Made by a program: the position numbers and the translations under genes. Below the pieces are notes generated by a model. That model was given only the letters and a program-made list of their open reading frames with translations. It ran no database searches and had not been told where the DNA came from. From Bacteroidaceae bacterium (lineage in GTDB: Bacteria > Bacteroidota > Bacteroidia > Bacteroidales > Bacteroidaceae), in the NCBI GenBank assembly GCA_017455585.1, contig JAFSZU010000160.1:16110-80109 (forward strand): a stretch of 64,000 nucleotides of DNA, given 5' to 3'. Shown here piece by piece: positions 17,130 through 24,322 of this stretch. The first letter of the stretch is position 1; every line of letters starts with the position of its first letter.

Positions 17130-18655
17130 GGTTCATTCCTCCTTTCCTGTATCACGTCCTCATAGGGTTTCAGGCTCGCACCCCGCTTGCTTGTGCGGCG
17201 GTAGAGCAGGTCATAGCTCAAAGTGATGCCCGCCCGTGTCGGACCAATCCAATTGAAACGGTACTGCCGTTTCTTGAACAGGTCGGGTGACTCTGTCCAG
17301 CGGTAGTAGTAGCGGTGGTCACGGTAGTTGGGGTTGACAAGGTTCTCATACTGGAACGGGTCATATCGGCAGCCCATCCAACCCACCTGCACGCCGACCT
17401 CCATGCGCCAGTGACCTTTGCGGCTCAGGGGTGTCACATAGCCGATGCCCACGCCGGCACCTATGCCCTCTCCCTTCCAGCCTTTGTCGGCATTGAAGCC
17501 AATCTCAAACAGACCACCGTGGACGTAGCCTTGCAGGTATAGCCCCCGGAAGGCGGCTCCCTCTCCCGGCGTGTTGCGGAGAATGTCGCCCGAACGCAGG
17601 TAGTAGCGTGTTTCCACCTGATAGTTGCGCATCTGGAAAAACTTATGAGCACCGTAGTCGCGCCACCAGGGACAGTCGAACGATGCGCCATAGGTGAAGT
17701 GGCCGTGCAGCGGGAAATACTCGATGGCCACATTGGGAATGGGGCACCAGCGGTCATAGCCTGGCACGTAAGCAACATCTAACAGCAGATTGCTCTTCAC
17801 AGCCAACACCTCGCGGCGTGACAGCCGGAGCGTGTCACAGACAGGGGGAGGTGGAGGCACCTTCTCTGTCTTCGATGATGTGCCGACGGTGGACTGACGA
17901 GTTGCCGTCGCCCGTTGCAGGGAATCTGGCTCAGGCTGTTGGTCATTTGGCGCTGCAGGTTTCTTGGCAAACAGGAATATGCGGGAGGCGCGTAACTGAG
18001 GATAATAGGATTTCAGCAACCGTCTCCATAGTTGTCCCCGGTGGTATTGCTGCAAGCGGCTCTTGAGCGTGGTAATATCATTCTGTGGCAGATATTGGTC
18101 GCACAAAGACTTGACGTAGGCGTAGTCGGGGTCATCTGCCTGGGCCATCATGATACATAGGGAACGGTAGTCTTCGATGTCAATTTCAACCAACAGACTT
18201 TGCTCATTGAGTGGTATCGCCAGACGTGAGTTGAAGAAATCCCGCAATGCTGCTGAGCGTTGTTGGGCAAGTATCTTGTTGCCGCGTAACGGACCTTCTG
18301 GCGAGGCGGTACCATGTATCATAACGCGGTATAGCTCCAGGCTGTCAGCATTGATGCGCGGGATTACCTCATACATCAGTTCATGCAGCAGACTGTCATT
18401 GGACGGCAGATCATATTTGTTGACGGGGAAGACGACCTTGCCCGCCAAATGGATGAAATCCTCCTTGCTCAACCAGGCAAGGCTGTCATTCTCAACAAAG
18501 CGGATATAGGGGAAACGTGAATAATACGAACTATCAACAGACATCACTCGCTTCTGGCCATGCACACAAAAATGCATCACCATCAACATAAGAAACAGAC
18601 CGAAACGCTGTCCTATTATCTTTGTTGAACGATTACAATAATATCTGTTATTCAT
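17126..18655 (-). CDS. OmpA-like/DUF3575 outer-membrane protein, first gene of fimbrial locus 1
   Basis: A signal peptide (MLMVMHFCVHGQ) is followed by an OmpA-like peptidoglycan-association region at residues about 50-170 (FPVNKYDLPSNDSLL, IHGTASPEGPLRGNKILAQQR). A Pro-rich linker near residues 230-270 (EKVPPPPPVCDTL) leads to a C-terminal DUF3575 barrel (VLAVKSNLLLDVAYVPGYD, VAIEYFPLHGHFTYGASFD). DUF3575 proteins lie at the head of fimbrial operons in Bacteroidales. The homologue at 60194 has an additional N-terminal DUF3868 region that is missing here. The start codon is only about 5 bases from the predicted transcription start, so the mRNA is nearly leaderless. Confidence 0.82.
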   Translation of the reverse strand: MNNRYYCNRSTKIIGQRFGLFLMLMVMHFCVHGQKRVMSVDSSYYSRFPYIRFVENDSLAWLSKEDFIHLAGKVVFPVNKYDLPSNDSLLHELMYEVIPRINADSLELYRVMIHGTASPEGPLRGNKILAQQRSAALRDFFNSRLAIPLNEQSLLVEIDIEDYRSLCIMMAQADDPDYAYVKSLCDQYLPQNDITTLKSRLQQYHRGQLWRRLLKSYYPQLRASRIFLFAKKPAAPNDQQPEPDSLQRATATRQSTVGTSSKTEKVPPPPPVCDTLRLSRREVLAVKSNLLLDVAYVPGYDRWCPIPNVAIEYFPLHGHFTYGASFDCPWWRDYGAHKFFQMRNYQVETRYYLRSGDILRNTPGEGAAFRGLYLQGYVHGGLFEIGFNADKGWKGEGIGAGVGIGYVTPLSRKGHWRMEVGVQVGWMGCRYDPFQYENLVNPNYRDHRYYYRWTESPDLFKKRQYRFNWIGPTRAGITLSYDLLYRRTSKRGASLKPYEDVIQERRNEP

Positions 18656-18660
18656 CTAAT

Positions 18661-18720
18661 GAAGTGCAAAAGTACGCACTTCCCGTTTATCGCACAAAAA
18701 ATACGACAATAGTTTGTGCG
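18661..18720 (-). promoter_or_regulatory. Promoter of fimbrial operon 1 with two overlapping inverted repeats
   Basis: On the minus strand, the -7 box TACTTTTG (18667-18674) and the -33 box TTTG (18695-18698) are separated by 20 bases, a near-consensus Bacteroidetes promoter. A 7-bp perfect inverted repeat (GAAGTGC-N8-GCACTTC, 18661-18682) encloses the -7 box. An 8-bp perfect inverted repeat (CGCACAAA-N14-TTTGTGCG, 18691-18720) covers the -33 box. Both are placed where a dimeric regulator would control transcription. Confidence 0.7.
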
Positions 18721-18830
18721 GAAGCAAACAGGATTTAACATTTTTTATGTCTTGCCTTGATATTTGTCTCATAATTGCGGGCTTCTTTCAGTTTTTTCCT
18801 CGAATGGCTTTTAATATTATTTTTTTTGTG

Positions 18831-18838
18831 TACTTTTG
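18831..18838 (+). promoter_or_regulatory. -7 promoter box of the ABC-F gene
   Basis: TACTTTTG matches the TAnnTTTG -7 consensus. Transcription would start about 7 bases downstream, leaving a leader of about 13 bases before the ATG at 18858. No clear -33 TTTG is present at the right distance. Confidence 0.6.
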
Positions 18839-18857
18839 CGCCGCAAAGAACGCAACG

Positions 18858-20915
18858 ATGGTTTCCGTAGAACACCTAAGCATAGAATTCAGCGCGCGTC
18901 CGTTGTTCACCGACGTGAGTTTTGTGGTGAACGACCGCGACCGCATTGCACTGACGGGCAAGAATGGGGCGGGGAAGAGCACGCTCATGAAAATGATGGC
19001 GGGTCTGCAGGCCCCCACCGCTGGCACCGTCAACAAACCGAGAGGCACCACCATCGGTTATCTGCCGCAGGTGATGGAACTCTCTGGCGAGCGCACGGTG
19101 ATGGACGAGACCCTCTTGGCCTTCGACCATATCCGCGAGTTGCAAAAGGACATCGAGCAGATGAAGCAGGAGATGGCCAGCCGCACCGACTACGAGACAG
19201 AGAACTATATGGCTCTGTGCGAGCGCTACAGCCACGCCGAGGAGCATTTCCAGATGATGGGCGGCATGAACTTCCGTGCCGAGGTGGAGCGCACTTTGCA
19301 AGGCCTGGGTTTTGAGCGCACAGACTTTGACCGCCCCACCCGCGAGTTGTCCGGGGGATGGCGTATGCGCATCGAACTGGCCAAGCTCTTGTTGCGACAG
19401 CCGGATGTCCTGCTTCTCGACGAACCCACCAACCACCTGGACATCCAGAGTATTCAGTGGCTGGAGCAATACCTCATGCAGCGCGCCGGGGCTCTTATCC
19501 TTGTCTCCCATGACCGCGCTTTCATGAACAACGTCACCACCCGCACCATCGAAATCACTTGCGGTCGCATCTGGGATTACAAGGTGAAGTATGACGAGTA
19601 CGTGCGGTTGCGGGCCGAGCGGCGAGAACAGCAACTGCGCGCCTACGAGAACCAGCAGAAGGAGATTGCCGACCTCAAGGATTTTATCGAGCGCTTCCGC
19701 TACAAGCCCACCAAGGCCGTGCAGGTGCAGGAGCGCATCAAACAGCTCAACCGCATCATTCCTATTGAGGTGGATGAGGTCGATAACTCATCACTTCACC
19801 TCAAGTTCCCGCCGTGCCAGCGCAGCGGCGATTTTCCCCTCATCATCGAAGACCTCCGCAAAGCATACCCCGCCAGCACTAATGCGGTCGGGTGTCCCGC
19901 GTATTCGCGGGGAGAGCATGAGGTGATCTCCCACGTCAACCTCACCATCCGCCGCGGCGAGAAGGTGGCTTTTGTGGGGCGCAACGGTGAAGGCAAATCC
20001 ACCCTCGTCAAGTGCATCCTCGGGGAAATCCCCTTTGAGGGTAGCCTGAAGGTGGGGCACAATGCACAAATCGGCTACTTCGCACAGAACCAGGCACAGC
20101 TTCTTGACCCTGAACTCACCGTCTTTGACACCATCGACCGCGTGGCCACCGGCGACATCCGCACCCGCATCCGCGACATCCTCGGAGCCTTCATGTTCGG
20201 TAGCGACGCCATTGACAAGAAAGTGAAAGTGCTCTCTGGCGGCGAGCGCAGTCGCTTGGCCATGATTAAGCTCCTGCTCCAACCTGTCAACTTCCTTATC
20301 CTTGACGAACCCACCAACCACCTCGACCTCCAGTCCAAGGATGTGCTGAAGGAGGCCATCGCCGCCTTCGACGGCACCGTCATTGTGGTTTCCCACGACC
20401 GCCAATTCCTCGACGGCCTCGTCTCCAAGGTCTATGCCTTTGCTGGTGGCCGGGTAAGAGAGCATCTTGGCGGCATTTATGACTGGATAAGAGAAAACTC
20501 CGGCAGACCCACCCCCCAACCCCTCCCTGTGAGGGGGGGGAGTAGTCACCTTCAAGATGTAGGGGGCAAGATGTTTGTCAAAGAGGTTTCACCAACCAGG
20601 AACACACAATCAGCAAAGGATTCTTCTCCCCTCCCTCATAGGGAGGGGTCAGGGGGTGGGTCTGTCAGTTCTTCTTCCTACGAAGCCCAGAAAGCCCTCT
20701 CCCGCCAACGCAAGAAGCTGGAAAAGGCTATCTCAGAAGCAGAAACTGAAATCACCGAGACAGAGGCCGTCATCCACCTCCTTGAAGACCGCATGTCCAC
20801 CCCCGAAGGAGCCGCAGACACTTCCCTCTACGAGAAGCACGCCCGTTTCAAAGCCAAGCTCGAAGATGCAGAGGCCCGCTGGCTCGAAGCCTCCGAGGCT
20901 CTCGCCGCCCTATGA
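18858..20915 (+). CDS. ABC-F family ATPase (Uup/EttA-like), with repeat insertion
   Basis: The start at 18858 (MVSVEHLSIEF) was chosen because the longer frame runs into the promoter. Two ABC domains are present: Walker A TGKNGAGKST, signature LSGGWRMRIELAK and Walker B VLLLDEPTNHLD in the first; VGRNGEGKST, LSGGERSRLAMIK and FLILDEPTNHLD in the second. They are joined by a charged linker (FIERFRYKPTKAVQVQERIK). There is no transmembrane region. ABC-F proteins bind the ribosome and influence translation. Between the second ABC domain and the C-terminal coiled coil (ALSRQRKKLEKAISEAETE) lies about 54 residues of Pro/Gly/Ser-rich sequence encoded by a palindromic repeat element (20504-20664). 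Because this is a domain boundary, the protein is probably still functional. Confidence 0.93.
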   Translation: MVSVEHLSIEFSARPLFTDVSFVVNDRDRIALTGKNGAGKSTLMKMMAGLQAPTAGTVNKPRGTTIGYLPQVMELSGERTVMDETLLAFDHIRELQKDIEQMKQEMASRTDYETENYMALCERYSHAEEHFQMMGGMNFRAEVERTLQGLGFERTDFDRPTRELSGGWRMRIELAKLLLRQPDVLLLDEPTNHLDIQSIQWLEQYLMQRAGALILVSHDRAFMNNVTTRTIEITCGRIWDYKVKYDEYVRLRAERREQQLRAYENQQKEIADLKDFIERFRYKPTKAVQVQERIKQLNRIIPIEVDEVDNSSLHLKFPPCQRSGDFPLIIEDLRKAYPASTNAVGCPAYSRGEHEVISHVNLTIRRGEKVAFVGRNGEGKSTLVKCILGEIPFEGSLKVGHNAQIGYFAQNQAQLLDPELTVFDTIDRVATGDIRTRIRDILGAFMFGSDAIDKKVKVLSGGERSRLAMIKLLLQPVNFLILDEPTNHLDLQSKDVLKEAIAAFDGTVIVVSHDRQFLDGLVSKVYAFAGGRVREHLGGIYDWIRENSGRPTPQPLPVRGGSSHLQDVGGKMFVKEVSPTRNTQSAKDSSPLPHREGSGGGSVSSSSYEAQKALSRQRKKLEKAISEAETEITETEAVIHLLEDRMSTPEGAADTSLYEKHARFKAKLEDAEARWLEASEALAAL
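20504..20664. repeat. Palindromic in-frame element, copy A (in ABC-F gene)
   Basis: The 161-bp element is bounded by inverted ends CAGACCCACCCCC / GGGGGTGGGTCTG. Each end carries an internal palindrome (CCCCTCCCTNNNAGGGAGGGG type). The core contains a GTCACC and a GGAACACAC segment that resemble parts of the core of copy C at 54301. Confidence 0.85.
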
Positions 20916-21009
20916 TTCCATTAGCTATCATCATCAAACATCAACCCTCCGTCGGGTATGCCGCTGTACCACAGCGGCCACACTGCAATCCAATCAAAAC
21001 AACATCATA

Positions 21010-23043
21010 ATGAAACTCAAAAACCTCCTCGCCATCATGGCAATCCTCTCCCTCCTCGCTGCCTGCACAGGCCAGCAGAAATCCCTCACCACAGGCATCG
21101 ACCTGGCTAACCTCGACACCACCGCCGTGCCCGGCACGGACTTCTTCCGTTTTGCCACTGGCGGCTGGAACGATGCTCACCCCCTCACCGCCGAGTACGC
21201 TCGCTTCGGCAGCTTCGACCAGCTGGCCGAGAACAACAACACCCAACTGCGAGAACTCATAGAGAACGTGGCCGCACAGCAGAACCAGCCCGGCAGTATC
21301 GCCGACAAGATTGCACAGATGTATAACAGCGTGATGGACAGCGTCTCGCTGAACAAACAGGGCATCGAGCCTATTCGCAAAGACCTCCAGCGCATTGACG
21401 GTGTCTATGACAAACCCGAACTCTTCCGCCTCTACGCCGGCTTGCAGGCCGAGGGCATCGACGGCCTCTTTGGTTACTACATCAACGCCGACATCAAAAA
21501 CAGCGCCATGAACCTCCTGCAAATCTGGCAGGACGGCCTCGTCATGGGGCAGAAGGAATACTACCTCGACACCGACTCCGCCACCACCGCCATCCGCGAA
21601 GCCTATAAGCAGTACATGGCCAAGCTCTTCCTGCGCTGCAAGGTGGCCACCGAGGAAGAGATGGATGCCCGTGTGCGTGGCGTCCTCGACCTGGAGACCC
21701 GTCTGGCACGCATCTCCCGCAGCCGTACAGAGTTGCGTGATGACGAGAAGAACTATAACAAGATGTCCTATGACTCTCTTCTCGCTACCTTCCCCGGCAT
21801 CGACTGGAACTTTTATTTCAGCGTTCAGGGAGCCAAGGGCATCAAGGAGGTGAGCGTCGGACAGCCCGAGGTCATCCATGAGATAGAAGCCATCTGGCAG
21901 CAGGCAGACCTCGCCGTGCTCAAGGACTACGTGCGCTGGCAGCTCATCAACGCCGCTGCCGGATGCCTCGACGATGAGACACGTGCCGCCAACTTCGACT
22001 TCTTCGGTCGTGCCATGCAGGGCAAGCAGGAAGACCGCCCGCGCTGGAAGCGTGCCGTCTCGGCCACACAGGGCGCCCTCGGAGAGGCCATCGGTCAACT
22101 CTACGTGGAGAAATACTTCCCCGCTGCTGCCAAGGAGCGCATGATACAGCTCGTGCGCAACCTGCAAGTGGCACTCGGACAGCGCATCGATGCCCAAGAC
22201 TGGATGAGCGACAGCACCAAGGCCGTGGCCCATGAGAAGCTGGATGCCTTCATTGTCAAAGTGGGCTATCCCGACAAGTGGAAGGACTACTCCGAGCTGG
22301 AGATTGGCCGCAACTTCTGGGAAAACGTCAAGGCTACCGCCCTCTGGCGCACCCACGACGAGATCCGCCGCAAACTCAACCAGCCCGTGGATAACACCGA
22401 GTGGTACATGACCCCGCAGACCGTCAACGCCTACTACAACCCCACCACCAACGAGATCTGCTTCCCCGCCGGCATCCTGCAGCCGCCCTTCTTCGACATG
22501 CAGGCCGACGATGCCTTCAACTACGGTGCCATCGGCGTGGTCATCGGTCATGAGATGACGCACGGCTTCGATGACCAGGGGGCCAAGTTCGACAAGGACG
22601 GCAACCTGCGCCAGTGGTGGACCGAGGAGGATACACGCCGCTTCGAGGAGCGCACACACGTCATGCGCGACTTCTTCAATAACATCGAGGTGCTGCCCGG
22701 CCTCTGCGGCAACGGACAGCTCACCCTCGGCGAGAACATGGCCGACCACGGAGGTCTGCAAGTGGCCTTCCAAGCTTTCAAGAATGCCACGGCTGCCGCT
22801 CCCCTCAAGGACGAGGATGGCTTCACGCCCGAGCAGCGCTTCTTCCTCGCTTACGCCGGCGTCTGGGCCGGTAACGTCCGCGACGAGGAAATCCGCAACC
22901 GCACCAAGTCAGACCCGCACTCCCTCGGTCGCTGGCGCGTCAATGGTGCACTGCCCCACATCGATGCGTGGTACGAGGCCTTCCACATCACCGAGTCCGA
23001 CCCCATGTTTGTCCCCAAAGCCGACCGCGTAACCATCTGGTAA
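21010..23043 (+). CDS. M13 family zinc metallopeptidase, lipoprotein (PepO-like)
   Basis: The 677-residue protein begins MKLKNLLAIMAILSLLAAC, a lipoprotein signal. Upstream in-frame codons belong to the ABC-F region and were not used. The catalytic zinc site VIGHEMTHGFDDQGAKFD (HExxH at about residue 514) and the third ligand region GENMADHGGL are intact. The N-terminal PGTDFFRFATGGWND and the C-terminal RVNGALPHIDAWYEAF are typical of M13 neprilysin-like endopeptidases, at usual length. It is likely anchored in the outer membrane or periplasm and cleaves peptides. It lies 94 bases after the ABC-F gene, so it may be cotranscribed. Confidence 0.95.
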   Translation: MKLKNLLAIMAILSLLAACTGQQKSLTTGIDLANLDTTAVPGTDFFRFATGGWNDAHPLTAEYARFGSFDQLAENNNTQLRELIENVAAQQNQPGSIADKIAQMYNSVMDSVSLNKQGIEPIRKDLQRIDGVYDKPELFRLYAGLQAEGIDGLFGYYINADIKNSAMNLLQIWQDGLVMGQKEYYLDTDSATTAIREAYKQYMAKLFLRCKVATEEEMDARVRGVLDLETRLARISRSRTELRDDEKNYNKMSYDSLLATFPGIDWNFYFSVQGAKGIKEVSVGQPEVIHEIEAIWQQADLAVLKDYVRWQLINAAAGCLDDETRAANFDFFGRAMQGKQEDRPRWKRAVSATQGALGEAIGQLYVEKYFPAAAKERMIQLVRNLQVALGQRIDAQDWMSDSTKAVAHEKLDAFIVKVGYPDKWKDYSELEIGRNFWENVKATALWRTHDEIRRKLNQPVDNTEWYMTPQTVNAYYNPTTNEICFPAGILQPPFFDMQADDAFNYGAIGVVIGHEMTHGFDDQGAKFDKDGNLRQWWTEEDTRRFEERTHVMRDFFNNIEVLPGLCGNGQLTLGENMADHGGLQVAFQAFKNATAAAPLKDEDGFTPEQRFFLAYAGVWAGNVRDEEIRNRTKSDPHSLGRWRVNGALPHIDAWYEAFHITESDPMFVPKADRVTIW

Positions 23044-23143
23044 TTGTTTAATGCATAATTCACAATTCATAATGCATAATGAGTCTGCATCTGATGTCAA
23101 TTATGAATTATGAATTGTGAATTATGAATTGTGAATTAGTTCA
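23044..23143. repeat. A/T-rich degenerate repeat (AATTATGAATTGTGAATT type)
   Basis: The gap between the peptidase and metA consists mainly of copies of AATTCATAATGCAT and AATTATGAATTGTG motifs in both orientations, which could form a hairpin. A related array is at 63125-63195. Confidence 0.75.
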
Positions 23144-24097
23144 ATGCCTCTCACCCTACCTGACCGCCTACCAGCCATCGACCTGCTGAAGCAGGAGAAC
23201 ATCTTCGTCATGGGCACCAGCCGTGCTGCCACGCAGGACATCCGGCCCCTGCGCATCGTGGTGCTCAACCTCATGCCCATCAAGATTACCACCGAGACCG
23301 ACCTCATCCGCGTCCTCTCCAACACGCCCTTGCAGCTGGAACTTGTCTTCATGAAGATCAAGAGCCACACCAGCAAGAACACGCCCGTGGAGCACATGCG
23401 GGCGTTCTACCGTGACTTCGAGGTGCTGCGACATGAGAAGTTCGACGGCATGATCATCACGGGTGCACCCGTGGAGCATCTGGACTTCGAGGGTGTCACC
23501 TATTGGCAGGAGATGACCGAGATCTTTGATTGGGCGCGCACACACGTCACCTCCACCCTCTACATCTGCTGGGCGGCACAGGCGGGCCTCTATTATCATT
23601 ACGGCGTTCCCAAGTACCCCCTGCCCGCCAAGATGTTCGGCATCTTCCCGCAGACACCCCTCCTGCCGCGCCTACCCATCTTCCGCGGCTTCGATGATAT
23701 CTTCTACATGCCGCACAGCCGCCACACCGAGATCCACCGCGCCGACATCGAGGCTGTTACCGTTCCCTCGGATTCTCCCGAGGGTCAAGCCTCCTCCCCC
23801 CTCACCATCATCGCCGAGTCCCCCGAGTCTGGTGTCAGCATCGTCATGGCGCGCCAGGGCCGTGAGTTCTTCATCACCGGCCACCTCGAATACTCCCCCA
23901 TGACCCTCGACACCGAGTATCGTCGCGACCTCGGCAAAGGGCTGCCCATCGACCTGCCCAAGCATTACTACAAAGACGACAACCCCGACCTCGGCCCCCT
24001 CGTCACCTGGCGCGCCCATGCCAACCTCTTCTTCACCAACTGGCTCAACTACTACGTCTATCAGGAGACCCCCTACGACATCACTGCCATCCACTAA
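23144..24097 (+). CDS. metA: Homoserine O-acyltransferase (MetA/MetAA)
   Basis: The 317-residue protein acylates homoserine in the first committed step of methionine synthesis in the cytoplasm. The nucleophile Cys142 lies in YICWAAQAG, at the same number as in E. coli MetA. The catalytic His and Glu lie in ITGHLEY (H247, E249), shifted by about 12 residues because of a Pro/Ser-rich insertion (PSDSPEGQASSP). Residue 111 is Glu (TGAPVEHLDFE). In this family Glu111 is associated with acetyl-CoA use and Gly111 with succinyl-CoA use, so homoserine O-acetyltransferase activity is inferred. No other methionine gene is adjacent. The start ATG follows an A/T-rich repeat. Confidence 0.95.
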   Translation: MPLTLPDRLPAIDLLKQENIFVMGTSRAATQDIRPLRIVVLNLMPIKITTETDLIRVLSNTPLQLELVFMKIKSHTSKNTPVEHMRAFYRDFEVLRHEKFDGMIITGAPVEHLDFEGVTYWQEMTEIFDWARTHVTSTLYICWAAQAGLYYHYGVPKYPLPAKMFGIFPQTPLLPRLPIFRGFDDIFYMPHSRHTEIHRADIEAVTVPSDSPEGQASSPLTIIAESPESGVSIVMARQGREFFITGHLEYSPMTLDTEYRRDLGKGLPIDLPKHYYKDDNPDLGPLVTWRAHANLFFTNWLNYYVYQETPYDITAIH

Positions 24098-24322
24098 TAA
24101 TGATATGAATAACCACAGATTTCTTGAAGTGTCAAGCGTCTCTTCGAGCCGAGCGCACAGATTAAACAGATTCTTTGCAGCCTCTAATCCGTGTAATTGA
24201 GTTCATAATTGCACAGATTTAAGAAGACAGCAGAAGATGAATCTGTTAAATCCGTGTAATCTGTGGTTTATATAAAATAATGTTGCTGCGTAAATGAAAC
24301 GTGATAGAAAGAAGAGTGAATA
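24098..24322. repeat. Intergenic gap with large imperfect palindrome (CACAGATT / AATCTGTG family)
   Basis: This 225-base gap holds inverted ends (24111-24121 and 24258-24268, AACCACAGATT / AATCTGTGGTT). Inner arms are also complementary (AACAGATTC near 24165 and GAATCTGTT near 24239). The whole could fold into a long hairpin. No gene is seen. Confidence 0.7.

Noticed and set aside
18714-18857. N-terminal extension of the ABC-F protein
   Set aside because: The extension lies over the promoter boxes and inverted repeats, and the ATG at 18858 directly precedes the conserved ABC start.
20575-21009. N-terminal extension of the M13 peptidase
   Set aside because: The upstream in-frame codons overlap the ABC-F gene in another frame. 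The ATG at 21010 gives a clear lipoprotein signal.
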